Below the pieces are notes generated by a model. The model was not told the origin of the DNA and searched no databases. It was given only the letters and a program-made list of their open reading frames with translations. Source: RUG334 sp045599645 (GTDB taxonomy: Bacteria > Muiribacteriota > Ozemobacteria > Ozemobacterales > Ozemobacteraceae). Taken from it: a stretch of DNA of 64,000 nt. The DNA lies in the NCBI GenBank assembly GCA_045599645.1, contig JAZRWI010000019.1:1-64000 (forward strand). The letters are read 5' to 3'. Position numbers and translations under genes: made by a program. Shown here piece by piece: positions 17,576 through 26,367 of this stretch (its first letter is position 1; each line of letters starts with the position of its first letter).

Positions 17576-18439
17576 ATGAATATCGACAAAATCATTCAAG
17601 GTGATATGCTTGAAGTGGCCCCTGGATTAGAAAAGGGCTCATTCAGGCTTATATACATAGATCCTCCTTTTTTGACCGGAAAAGAACAGGTTGGCACAAA
17701 GGAAGGTCTTGTTTACGACGACAGATGGGAAGGCGATTTTGACAGCTATCTTCCCTGGCTTCGCCAACGCCTTGAAGTATTGTATCCGCTGCTTTGCGAA
17801 AATGGCAGCCTTGTTCTGCATCTGGACTGGCGTGCTTCTCATTACGCCCGTGTAATGCTTGACGAAATCTTTGGCCGCCAAGGCTTCATGAATGAAATCA
17901 TTTGGCATTACACCGGTGGTGGCCGCTCTAAGAGCAGATTCTCATGCAAACATGACACACTGCTCTGGTATGCTAAATGTGGAAAAAGTGGAAAACCCGT
18001 GTACAACTTAGATGCAGTCAGAGTGCCATATAAAGAAACCTCTGGTTACGCAAAAGGCGGTATCGTCTCCGCTGCTGGGAAAAAATACATGCCTAATCCG
18101 CTGGGAACACCTTGTGATGACGTCTGGGACATACCGATAATAAACCCCATGTCACCAGAACGTGTCGGCTACCCGACACAGAAGCCTTTAGCATTGTTGA
18201 AACGTATTATAGAAGGCTTAAGCAATGAAGGTGACCTTGTTGGTGACTTCTGCTTTGGCAGTGGAACAACTCTTGTGGCCGCCAAAATGTTAAATCGTCA
18301 TTACTTTGGCTGTGACATTTCAGCCGCAGCCGTTTCTACAGCATCTTCCAGATTGGAAAAAGACCAACCGGAACAGGATTCTCAACCTGTGCAGGAAGAC
18401 AAATTTCCCATAACAAATAATTTGCCTTTTTTTGACTAA
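17576..18439 (+). CDS. Orphan DNA methyltransferase, beta class
   Basis: 287 residues. The catalytic motif IV YIDPPF (residues 27-32) comes first, and the AdoMet-binding motif FCFGSGTT lies near residue 225, the order of beta-class N6-adenine or N4-cytosine methyltransferases. DPPF favours N6-adenine. PTQKPLALLKRIIE is typical of the family. No restriction endonuclease or specificity subunit is nearby, so it looks like a solitary modification enzyme or a remnant. It sits inside a repeat-rich island, has no clear ribosome site, and has no obvious operon partner, which suggests recent gain. The target sequence cannot be told from the sequence alone. Confidence 0.9.
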   Translation: MNIDKIIQGDMLEVAPGLEKGSFRLIYIDPPFLTGKEQVGTKEGLVYDDRWEGDFDSYLPWLRQRLEVLYPLLCENGSLVLHLDWRASHYARVMLDEIFGRQGFMNEIIWHYTGGGRSKSRFSCKHDTLLWYAKCGKSGKPVYNLDAVRVPYKETSGYAKGGIVSAAGKKYMPNPLGTPCDDVWDIPIINPMSPERVGYPTQKPLALLKRIIEGLSNEGDLVGDFCFGSGTTLVAAKMLNRHYFGCDISAAAVSTASSRLEKDQPEQDSQPVQEDKFPITNNLPFFD

Positions 18440-18555
18440 CAAAAGCTGATTTGTAAAAGATTTACTCCGCGCCAATAATAAAATTCTGTAAAATATAGAA
18501 TAAATTTTTTATAAAAAACTCTTTAAAAATTAAGTTTATAGTATATATTTAAGCT

Positions 18556-20055
18556 ATGAGCAATTTCGTTGGTTTGAAAAAAATTACAACACTTTTTATG
18601 CTGCTGGCGTTGGCAGTTACTCCTGCATTTGCCATAAATGCCCAGGCCAATGAGTTTTTACGTAAAGCCCGCGTCCAGATGACTGCCGGTAATCTTAAAG
18701 CAGCGGAAAGCTACCTTAAACAGGCAAGGAATCTTGATCCTGATGCGACCGAAATTCAGACCTTTGAATTATCGCTTACGGAACAGATTAATCTGCACAT
18801 CGAAGAACTCATAAAACAAGCCTTCTTTGCTATGCAGGAAAAAGATATTCCAAAAGCACAGCAATTATATCGTGAAGTTCTTGTTTTCCAGCCAGATAAC
18901 CCAGAAGCAAACACACAGCTTCAGGAAATCGAAAAAATAAACAAACAGCTTAACGAATATCGTAAGCAGGGTATTGTCATACAAACCTCAAGCGGTGGCA
19001 CAAGCTACGACCTGGGAGCTTACTCTTCTGTTTCATACTATCAGAGGGCCTTTGCATTTTTCAATAACGGCCAATATGAAAAAGCTCTTCAAATGCTGAA
19101 TGAAATTCTCAACAGAGAACCTAATCATCGTCTGGCCCTTGAATTAAAGGACGAAGTAGAACGTGTTCTTGAGCTTTCCCGGATGATTGAAAAAGCAGAA
19201 AAGTCTATGAAGGGCCAATCAATGGAGCTTGTTATACAAACAGTAACAGAGCTTCTACAGAAGGACCCCAACCAGAATCAGTATTATCTCATGCGCGCAA
19301 AGGCTTATATGGCTTTAGGGCAATATACCAGTGCAAGAATTGATTACATGACCTATTACAATCGCACCAAGAACCGTGAGATTGCCTTCCCGCTGCTTTC
19401 AGAAGCATGCTCTGGCGCAGGCAATAATCTTTGGGCACTGGGATTTGCTTACGATAAAAACCAGAAAGAATACACAAAACCCTTTGGGTTCCTTTTTACT
19501 AATTATTTCCGCGCTTATTTCTGGCTCAATATGCTTATATTGGTCCTTCTTTTTGTTGGCTTGCCGGTAGCCTTTGCATATACATGGCAAATAGGCGAAA
19601 ACCTTTTCATGAAGTTTTCGTTTGCTTATCTGTTTAAGACAATGAAATGCATTTTCTGCATTATAAGCGGCAATATCGATAAATGTCTTAAAGACCTTGT
19701 AGATATAGCCAGAGATTTGAACTACCCTTGGTTGAACTATCTGACAGGCTTAGCCCTGATGGATAACAACGAAATACTTAAAGCCCAGAGATTTTTCAAA
19801 TTTTCAATTACAGACAGGAATCTCAGAGCCCGTGGTCATTATTTTCATGGTCTTACAGGTCGAATTTTACAACAGACTGCATATGATTATGATTTTGAGC
19901 AGTGCACTCTGACTATACTTGATGACCAGCCGGACAATCCATGGCGTCCATGGTTTTTGAAGAAAATAGAAAACCATCTGCTCAACCGCTATGAAATTCC
20001 GGATAACGACTCTCTCGAAAGCATGGCCCATAAGCTATTAGTCAGCATCAGTTGA
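18556..20055 (+). CDS. Exported TPR protein with a central transmembrane segment
   Basis: 499 residues. The Sec signal peptide ends near AFAINA (about 27). TPR-like helices follow at about 30-130 (AGNLKAAESYLKQARNLDP) and 155-290 (NNGQYEKALQMLNEILNREP). A hydrophobic segment near 318-340 is followed by a third helical repeat region (NNEILKAQRFFKFSITDR). The signal peptide puts the N-terminal repeats in the periplasm and the C-terminal part in the cytoplasm, an inference from topology only. Function unknown; TPRs suggest a scaffold for an envelope complex. It is monocistronic between repeat regions. Confidence 0.8.
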   Translation: MSNFVGLKKITTLFMLLALAVTPAFAINAQANEFLRKARVQMTAGNLKAAESYLKQARNLDPDATEIQTFELSLTEQINLHIEELIKQAFFAMQEKDIPKAQQLYREVLVFQPDNPEANTQLQEIEKINKQLNEYRKQGIVIQTSSGGTSYDLGAYSSVSYYQRAFAFFNNGQYEKALQMLNEILNREPNHRLALELKDEVERVLELSRMIEKAEKSMKGQSMELVIQTVTELLQKDPNQNQYYLMRAKAYMALGQYTSARIDYMTYYNRTKNREIAFPLLSEACSGAGNNLWALGFAYDKNQKEYTKPFGFLFTNYFRAYFWLNMLILVLLFVGLPVAFAYTWQIGENLFMKFSFAYLFKTMKCIFCIISGNIDKCLKDLVDIARDLNYPWLNYLTGLALMDNNEILKAQRFFKFSITDRNLRARGHYFHGLTGRILQQTAYDYDFEQCTLTILDDQPDNPWRPWFLKKIENHLLNRYEIPDNDSLESMAHKLLVSIS

Positions 20056-20130
20056 AAAAGCATCAAACTGCCGGGACTGTAGACAATATGCATAAGTTTC
20101 TGCTGCTTCGACAGGGTTAGTGCCATAACT

Positions 20131-20270
20131 TAATTCATAATGCATAATTCATAATTCATAATGCATAATTCATAATGCATAATTCATAATGCATAATGCA
20201 TAATGCATAATTCATAATTCATAATTCATAATGCATAATTCATAATGCATAATGCATAATGCATAATTGA
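20131..20270. repeat. Heptamer array TAATTCA/TAATGCA, 20 units
   Basis: Nineteen perfect 7-bp units, each either TAATTCA or TAATGCA in irregular order, end in TAATTGA. No other word occurs. The period of 7 excludes a conserved reading frame. The rest of the gap 20056-20946 holds the MITE-like elements, a short interspersed repeat and a second heptamer run; no gene is visible. Confidence 0.95.
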
Positions 20271-20389
20271 TTGTTTAGCTGACGATTTTAGGGTGTTTCT
20301 GCTTTGCCAATCCGACTCGCTGCCAATACCTAAATTGAGAATTGAAAATGGATAATGGAGAATTTTTTGTTGTTTTTTACCCTTCTTCT

Positions 20390-20540
20390 TAGAGGCTGTC
20401 TAAAAACTCGATTTTATGCATTCAAAACAAGTTTCTTCTAAAATCAAAACCCTCCCTGCCCTCCCTTAAAAAGGGAGGTTTTTAGGAGTCTACTGTATAT
20501 CGGGATTCTTACAAATTTCTAGTTTTGGGACAGCCTCCTT
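20390..20540 (+). mobile_element. MITE-like element, copy 1
   Basis: About 150 bp with terminal inverted repeats GAGGCTGTC and GACAGCCTC and an internal hairpin CCTCCCTT-AAAA-AGGGAGG. There is no coding capacity. Related copies are at 20547-20627, 20628-20776 and, inverted, 53339-53488. The termini resemble ends of some DDE insertion sequences, so it may be mobilised by a transposase elsewhere. Confidence 0.8.
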
Positions 20541-20546
20541 AAAGAG

Positions 20547-20627
20547 GAGACTGTCTAAGAACTCGATTTTATGCATTCAAAACAAGTTCCTTCTAGAATC
20601 AAAACCCTCCCTGCCCTCCCTTAAAAA
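20547..20627 (+). mobile_element. MITE-like element, copy 2 (left half only)
   Basis: Begins GAGACTGTC and matches copy 1 up to CCCTCCCTTAAAAA, where it stops and copy 3 begins. The right half is missing, so one copy inserted into or recombined with another. Confidence 0.75.
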
Positions 20628-20776
20628 GAGACTGTCTGAATACTCGATTTTATGCATTCAAAACAAGTTCCTTCTAGAATCAAAACCCTCCCTGCCCTCC
20701 CTTGAAAAGGGAGGTTTTTAGGAATCTACTGCACATCGGGATTTTTACAAATTTCTAGTTTTGGGACAGCCTCCTT
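20628..20776 (+). mobile_element. MITE-like element, copy 3
   Basis: Full length (149 bp), from GAGACTGTC to GACAGCCTCCTT. It differs from copy 1 at scattered positions, mostly substitutions, so the copies are not newly duplicated. Confidence 0.8.
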
Positions 20777-20834
20777 AAAGAGAAGAGGGACTAAGGGAGG
20801 TTTGGTCTGTTTTCTCGGCCAAAAGCTAAAAGCA

Positions 20835-20870
20835 TATAGAATCACACTTATACATCCACCGCTATAAAGC
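20835..20870 (+). repeat. Short interspersed repeat, copy 2
   Basis: TATAGAATCACACTTATACATCCACCGCTATAAAG; one or two differences from the copy at 508-546. Confidence 0.6.
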
Positions 20871-20886
20871 ACTACTCTCAGGCGTA

Positions 20887-20935
20887 AGCTGACAGCCGGC
20901 AGCCGATAGCTGGCTTTCGACTTCCGACTAACGAC
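20887..20935. repeat. Degenerate heptamer run, seven units
   Basis: Successive 7-bp words AGCTGAC, AGCCGGC, AGCCGAT, AGCTGGC, TTTCGAC, TTCCGAC and TAACGAC. Each differs from its neighbour by one to three bases, an older-looking version of the heptamer arrays elsewhere. Confidence 0.55.
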
Positions 20936-20946
20936 TTAAATAGGTA

Positions 20947-20975
20947 TTGCCTAACCCGTTCAAATCTAGTAAAAT
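20947..20975 (+). promoter_or_regulatory. Promoter of the secreted protein/pseudopilin operon
   Basis: TTGCCT at 20947-20952 and TAAAAT at 20970-20975, spacer 17 bp; initiation near 20982 leaves a leader of about 16 nt holding GGGAGGGG. Confidence 0.55.
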
Positions 20976-20997
20976 TAATAGCATGGGAGGGGATGTT

Positions 20998-23265
20998 ATG
21001 AAAAAAAGTTGTTTATTATTAGCCCTAGCTATTTTCGGTTTTAACGGGTTATCAGCCCTTCATGCCCAGATTGACCCAAGCTTTTTGAAGAGCGTTGCCG
21101 TCTTCGATGTAGGTGATGGCCGTATGATAAGCACCTACGAAGACGTAAGTGGTATAAGATTCAACCCCAGAGTAAAAAACGCAAACGGTATAACTGTTTT
21201 CTCCAAAGCAGCCATTCCTGGCGGCTATGTCAGTGCCTCAACCGCTCAAGGCTGGTTTACTAAGATGTATCCGAATGCCCTCTGCTCTGATGAATATCCA
21301 GACGCAGTAAGCCTTATTACAGCAAAATTCTACCTGGACTTCGGCTTTGAACAGAATGGCGTATGGGTTCCACACGCAATAGGTCAGGCTTTCACCGGTG
21401 GAACCAGTCTAAGCTTCCCTCACGAATATCCACAGGGACAGTCCAACAATCCAAGAAGCCAGCGCTATTATTACTGTATGGAAGGTGGCTATGAATATGT
21501 TACAGGTAATGTAAACTACCCACCTGATGCCCTTTCCTGCAGGTCTGCAACTCAGTTCTGCAACTGTCCAACGACAACAGAAACAGTATCCGACCCAAGA
21601 ACCGGTAGATCAAAGGAAGTCGAAAAGATAAACCACCGCTACGGTCCAAACAATATTTACAGCAACTTCAAAGACACTGCTCTTGGCTATGCTGCATTAG
21701 AGGAAGCGCCTAATATAGACGGCAAAAGCAGCGGTATCTATGCCCAGATTAATTTCAACGACAGAACTCCTCCGTGGGTTATGGACTGCGTAGACTATAC
21801 CGACAGCACAGGAAATGCTAACAAAAGGTTCCCAACTATCGGTGAAGATAGTGAAAAAGTCACAACCGGTGACTGGTATAACTGCAATAGCATACAAATC
21901 ACAGAAAACCGTTCAGACACATGTCTGGCCAAAATGTCACTTGGCAAAATCGACTTTGTTCCAACAAGTGGCAGCAACTGGACTAACGAAATGACTGAAC
22001 AGTGGGATAATGATACTGGCGTAGAAAGCATCGGCCTCAGCGGTGATCCAAAATCCGGTAAGCTTTGCGCTACCTTTATGCCAAATACAAATTATGGCTA
22101 TATGCGCTATACCGTATTTGCAGAAGACACTGCAACTACCCACAACAACGGTGAAGATACAATAGCCGGCGGCAATCTGAATCCAGGCTGCGCAAGTATT
22201 GTAGAAGATACTCCGGCAGAATGCTATGGTCTTCCAAACGGTGGTAATCTCGGTGAAAGCGTAACAGCGGCCAAACCTTGGCCACACAGCCCAGCCGGCG
22301 GAAGCAGCCTTTCGATTACTAACGTAAATGGCGAAAGCCGTATCAAGAACCAGGAAGGTCTTATAAGAATCACAGACAATGACCTGCCTAATATTCTTAT
22401 TAAGCTCACTTCAACCAAAGACGGCAAATCTATATTCTTCCCGCCATGCATGCCCGCAGGTGAGCTTGTAGTCAGAAACAGTCCTGATTATTATGGAAAG
22501 AACGGTACAAACCAGCAGGATTACAATGCTTTTGTAAGCTCCGTATCTTCGGATTGTAACTATCTTTCACTCAAGTCTTCAGGCAGTCAGCCTTATTATA
22601 AGCTTTTAAATCTTGAAGCCTCTGAATGGGCCAACAATACAGACAAATCAGTTATGTCCCAGCTTCTCGGTGATGATAATAGCTTGATTAACAAAACCTT
22701 CAGACTTGAAGACCATGAACATTCTGACACAGACAATAATGGTAATGCCGAAACCATCAATTCAGACGGTGAAGCAGGCATGAGAAACGGCACCTGGAAA
22801 AACTGTGTAGCCTTCATAGACAGCACAGTAAATCCAAATATAAGAATCCAGGAAGACGTTGAATACAAGCTGGAAATCTGGACTGACGACAGCGTTAAAT
22901 GGAGCAATATCCCATCAACCTTCCCGACCTTAAATCCGGAAGACAACAGGGTTATCGCTGTTCCAACCGGCATCAAGACTGGTGAAGTAGTGCTTAACAT
23001 ACCAAACCAGTATCCGCCGGTAGACAACAAAGTCTTGTCATTCAACCAGAGCAAGTCCATCAATGAATATCAGGTTGTATTCAGGGAACCAACAGCAAAG
23101 GTTACCATCAATGGCGAAGATGACCTTATCAACAACAAGTTCCCGTATATCACAATAAAGGTTCGTGACCACGCTGATAACGAAAGAACAATAAAGCTTT
23201 ATTTCAGCGTATTGAATGAAAACGCCGACATAAGAACATTACAAAGAAAGCATGACCAGCACTAA
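20998..23265 (+). CDS. Large secreted protein of a pseudopilin operon, unknown function
   Basis: 755 residues from the ATG at 20998, which has a strong GGGAGGGG site; an in-frame TTG at 20947 overlaps the -35 box and is unlikely. The signal peptide ends near LHAQ (about 23). The mature part is rich in Asn, Gly, Asp and Tyr, with Cys clusters (CRSATQFCNCP) that suggest disulfides and an extracytoplasmic beta-rich fold. I do not recognise the family. Its stop overlaps the next gene, a pseudopilin, by 14 nt, and a second pseudopilin follows, so the three are one operon. By analogy with PilY1 or large minor pilins it may be displayed by a pilus-like fibre; that is inference from context. Confidence 0.75.
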   Translation: MKKSCLLLALAIFGFNGLSALHAQIDPSFLKSVAVFDVGDGRMISTYEDVSGIRFNPRVKNANGITVFSKAAIPGGYVSASTAQGWFTKMYPNALCSDEYPDAVSLITAKFYLDFGFEQNGVWVPHAIGQAFTGGTSLSFPHEYPQGQSNNPRSQRYYYCMEGGYEYVTGNVNYPPDALSCRSATQFCNCPTTTETVSDPRTGRSKEVEKINHRYGPNNIYSNFKDTALGYAALEEAPNIDGKSSGIYAQINFNDRTPPWVMDCVDYTDSTGNANKRFPTIGEDSEKVTTGDWYNCNSIQITENRSDTCLAKMSLGKIDFVPTSGSNWTNEMTEQWDNDTGVESIGLSGDPKSGKLCATFMPNTNYGYMRYTVFAEDTATTHNNGEDTIAGGNLNPGCASIVEDTPAECYGLPNGGNLGESVTAAKPWPHSPAGGSSLSITNVNGESRIKNQEGLIRITDNDLPNILIKLTSTKDGKSIFFPPCMPAGELVVRNSPDYYGKNGTNQQDYNAFVSSVSSDCNYLSLKSSGSQPYYKLLNLEASEWANNTDKSVMSQLLGDDNSLINKTFRLEDHEHSDTDNNGNAETINSDGEAGMRNGTWKNCVAFIDSTVNPNIRIQEDVEYKLEIWTDDSVKWSNIPSTFPTLNPEDNRVIAVPTGIKTGEVVLNIPNQYPPVDNKVLSFNQSKSINEYQVVFREPTAKVTINGEDDLINNKFPYITIKVRDHADNERTIKLYFSVLNENADIRTLQRKHDQH

Positions 23266-23869
23266 TAGAAAACTTAAGAATAGAAAATCAGGCGTATCCC
23301 TGGTTGAAATTCTTATTGCTATGCTAATCCTTGCATTAGCCATACTGCCTGCCGTAGGAACTTTCTCAAGCTACTACGGCTCTTCAACAAGGCAGATGGA
23401 ACAGGAAATGGCATTAAAAATAGCAGAGGCCACTGTCAATCTACTAAATTCCGTTTCATTTGAAATGTTCATAGATGAGACAATTACAGTGGCCCCGCTT
23501 TCTTTGGATATCCAAACACCAGACGGTTCCTATAACGGAAAGCTGTATTTCAAAAAAGGTCTGGAAAGCGACCCCAGCAAATATGGCTTCACCGGAACTA
23601 CAAGCACCGTAGAAAGTGAAAAATTGAAAATCAACCGCGTTGAATACAAGATAAAGGTTGAAGCGCAAAGAATATATCAGGCACAGGTCATCAGTGCGCC
23701 ACATGATAATGCCATGGGCCTAAACTATTTCGCTGTCGGCGAAGATGGAACCCCAACAACGGAACGCTATGAATGCTTTGATGATATGTATATATTCAAT
23801 GTAGAAGTAGCATTTGGAAATGCATTTCCAATAAGAATATCCTCTTTCAGAACGGACATGGTCAAATGA
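23252..23869 (+). CDS. Minor pseudopilin, PilV/GspI-like
   Basis: 205 residues. The type IV prepilin signature is present: a short basic leader, Gly before the cleavage site, then VSLVEILIAMLIL with Glu at position 5 of the mature protein and a hydrophobic helix. The remaining 165 residues form a globular domain without a known signature. It overlaps the preceding gene by 14 nt and the next by 4 nt (ATGA). It would need a prepilin peptidase and assembly ATPase, neither of which is in the window. Confidence 0.85.
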   Translation: MTSTNRKLKNRKSGVSLVEILIAMLILALAILPAVGTFSSYYGSSTRQMEQEMALKIAEATVNLLNSVSFEMFIDETITVAPLSLDIQTPDGSYNGKLYFKKGLESDPSKYGFTGTTSTVESEKLKINRVEYKIKVEAQRIYQAQVISAPHDNAMGLNYFAVGEDGTPTTERYECFDDMYIFNVEVAFGNAFPIRISSFRTDMVK

Positions 23870-24414
23870 GCAATACTAAATTCAGAAAATTGAATAAACG
23901 CGGTGTCGCCCTAGTAAGTGTAATGCTGCTCTGCACTGCCATTGTAACTATGCTCTCTGTTCTGGCCTACAACAGCAAAACCAAGAAAGCAACCCAGACG
24001 TTCCACTACGAAACCACTAAGGCCTTGATGGCTGCCAACGCTGCTATTCAACTTGCAACCTACAAATATCGTGCCCTTCCTTCTGAATATTACAAGATTC
24101 AGGAAATGGAAATACAGCAGCGCATTAGCCGCATAAACGACCCGAATCTTGCACAAGCCAAGCAGGTATGGCTGTCTGATTTAAACTCTGAATCAGAAGC
24201 TATTGCACCAATAAAATCAGCAATGAATTCCTTCTGTATAGTAAACGACCCTAAGCTAGTCGCTACCATAACCTTTGCAGTAGACAGCTTCGATCTTGTT
24301 TCTTCCGAAGACACGGGCTACACACAAGACTACATCAGAATTAAAGCCTGGGGCAAGTGTGGAACAATGCGTAAGGATGTAGAGGAACTCATTCAGGTAA
24401 CCATAGCCCATTAA
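23866..24414 (+). CDS. Minor pseudopilin, PilX/GspK-like
   Basis: 182 residues beginning KLNKRGVALVSVMLLCTAIV. Cleavage would follow Gly. The mature position 5 is Val or Ser rather than Glu, as in GspK/PilX-type tip pseudopilins. The globular part starts with a helix (TTKALMAANAAIQLATYKY). Translationally coupled to the previous pseudopilin (ATGA overlap), and the operon ends at the terminator 24442-24480. Probable role: tip or initiation complex of a pilus or type II-like system. Confidence 0.75.
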   Translation: MSNTKFRKLNKRGVALVSVMLLCTAIVTMLSVLAYNSKTKKATQTFHYETTKALMAANAAIQLATYKYRALPSEYYKIQEMEIQQRISRINDPNLAQAKQVWLSDLNSESEAIAPIKSAMNSFCIVNDPKLVATITFAVDSFDLVSSEDTGYTQDYIRIKAWGKCGTMRKDVEELIQVTIAH

Positions 24415-24441
24415 GCTTCTACAAATAAATATTTACAGCAT

Positions 24442-24480
24442 AAAAAAAACACCGTTCGATTTGAACGGTGCTTTTTTTTA
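24442..24480. terminator. Bidirectional terminator
   Basis: CACCGTTC-GATTT-GAACGGTG flanked by A8 and T8. It ends the pseudopilin operon and the convergent HD-GYP gene. Confidence 0.9.
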
Positions 24481-24487
24481 ATCTCTA

Positions 24488-26326
24488 TTACTTTTTCTTA
24501 TCTTCGTCGCAATTAATTGGTGGGAATGGCTGAGAAGACGGTTTGTCTTTCTTGTCTTCATCACAGTTAATCGGAGGATATGGCTGAGAAGATGGTTTAT
24601 TCTTCTTGTCTTCGTCACAGTTAATCGGAGGATATGGCTGAGAAGATGGTTTATTCTTCTTGTCTTCATCGCAGTTGATTGGTGGGAATGGCTGTGTATC
24701 CTTGTTCTGAGTTGGAACAGCTTCTTCTTCCGCACCCATTTCATCTGGCTTGAGGGCCATATCATCGGTGCCTTCAATTGGTTCAAAGTATTGAGCTATC
24801 TTAGCATCAAAGCAATTCAGGAAAGCTTCGACACAGACCGGGTCAAACTGTTTTCCAGAGAGCTTCTTCAATTCTGCCACAACAGTATTTACGCTCAAGC
24901 CTTTGCGGTATGGGCGGTTTGTTGTCATAGCGTCGAAACAGTCTGCAACACAAATAATACGACCAGCTAATGGAATATTTTCACCGGTCAGATGGTCTGG
25001 ATAACCGCGGCCATCATAATATTCGTGGTGATGCAGAACTCCGGGAACCTTGTCGGCCAGAAATTCAACCGGTCTTAATATTCTGGCACCAATAGACGGG
25101 TGAGTCTTAATGATACCATATTCTTCATCTGTGAGACGACCCGGCTTACGAATAATGCTATCGGAAATACCGATTTTACCAACGTCATGCAGCAAGCCTG
25201 CATATTTGATACTTTCGACTTCCTTGGCAGGTAAACCAAGCTGTTCTGCAATTGCGACAGAGTAAAGAGTAACGCGGCGTGAGTGACCTCTTGTGTATGG
25301 GTCTTTTGCGTCGATTGCTGTTGCCAGAACTTCGATTGTAGAAAGGTAAACCTTCTGGATATTTGCGTAGAGTCTGGCGTTTTCAATAGCCGATACTGCC
25401 TGTGTAGCAACAGCCTTCAAGGTTTCAAGGTCATGATCATTGAATGGGATTTCACCAGTTCTGTTAAGAACCTGCAAAACACCAATAACCTTTTCCTTAA
25501 GGCACATTGGAACACAAATCATTGAACGTGTTACAAAGCCTGATTTCTTGTCAGCGCCCTTGAAGAAACGTGGGTCTTTGTCGGTATCCGGAACCATAAC
25601 AGGTGCGTTATTCTGAGCACACCAGCCAGCCAGACCAGTTCCCATTGGAAGACGGATTTCTTTGAGCTTTGCGCCAACCTTGGCATCACCCTGAACAATA
25701 CTGAAATAAAGTTCATTGGTGGCTTCATCTACCAGGTAAACAGTAGAGGTTTCGCAGCGCATAACCTTTGTTGCGGTCTTCATAATCTTTGTAAGCAATT
25801 CTTTTAAATCAAGAGTTGAACTTACAACATGGCTTACTTCGAGAAGTGCAGCCATTTCTTCTAAATGAAGCTGAACAAGTTCGACACCTAGGAAGGTGCC
25901 AAGAGCTGTTGTAGACAGTTCTTCAAATTCTTTAAGAAGAAGGTCGTCTGCATTATTTCCTTCTGCGAGAACAATCTGACCATACATATCGTCAGTGTCT
26001 CCAACAGGAATAAGGTGCAGTTTTTCACCATTAGTTTCGTCAGTTACTACTTCGCGAGTAATGGGCTTCTTTTCTAGTTTAAGCTTTGTGAACGCTTCGG
26101 AACGGGCATTCAGGACTTCTTCAGAGAAACCCTTATTATAGCGGGCTCTGGTAGTCTGAGCAGCATAGTCATAGAACAATACTGCAAAGCCTTCTTTTTC
26201 GAATAAATCGAAGGAGAGATTACCTAAAATCTCAAGAATAGCTTTAACATCCTTGCCGCTGGCAAGAATGCGCTTCTGAGCCTTATATATCAGACTCTGA
26301 TGCTTTATAGACAATTCTTCGGACAC
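24488..26326 (-). CDS. GAF/HD-GYP phosphodiesterase with a Cys-containing repeat tail
   Basis: 612 residues. An N-terminal sensory region (about 1-160) is followed by a GAF domain (about 170-320; MGTGLAGWCAQNN) and an HD-GYP domain with HDVGKIG (His380-Asp381), HHHEYYDGRGYPD near 437 and ADCFDAMTTNRPYR. It is expected to hydrolyse cyclic di-GMP in the cytoplasm. The last 75 residues carry four near-identical 18-residue repeats QPYPPINCDEDKKNKPSS, each with one Cys and an acidic-basic patch; I know no function for them. It starts at GTG with AAGGAG 8 nt upstream and lies 41 nt after the YmdB-like gene, so probably one operon. Confidence 0.93.
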   Translation of the reverse strand: MSEELSIKHQSLIYKAQKRILASGKDVKAILEILGNLSFDLFEKEGFAVLFYDYAAQTTRARYNKGFSEEVLNARSEAFTKLKLEKKPITREVVTDETNGEKLHLIPVGDTDDMYGQIVLAEGNNADDLLLKEFEELSTTALGTFLGVELVQLHLEEMAALLEVSHVVSSTLDLKELLTKIMKTATKVMRCETSTVYLVDEATNELYFSIVQGDAKVGAKLKEIRLPMGTGLAGWCAQNNAPVMVPDTDKDPRFFKGADKKSGFVTRSMICVPMCLKEKVIGVLQVLNRTGEIPFNDHDLETLKAVATQAVSAIENARLYANIQKVYLSTIEVLATAIDAKDPYTRGHSRRVTLYSVAIAEQLGLPAKEVESIKYAGLLHDVGKIGISDSIIRKPGRLTDEEYGIIKTHPSIGARILRPVEFLADKVPGVLHHHEYYDGRGYPDHLTGENIPLAGRIICVADCFDAMTTNRPYRKGLSVNTVVAELKKLSGKQFDPVCVEAFLNCFDAKIAQYFEPIEGTDDMALKPDEMGAEEEAVPTQNKDTQPFPPINCDEDKKNKPSSQPYPPINCDEDKKNKPSSQPYPPINCDEDKKDKPSSQPFPPINCDEDKKK

Positions 26327-26367
26327 TAAGGAACTCCTTCAATATTTTTAATAATGCTTCGATTCAA

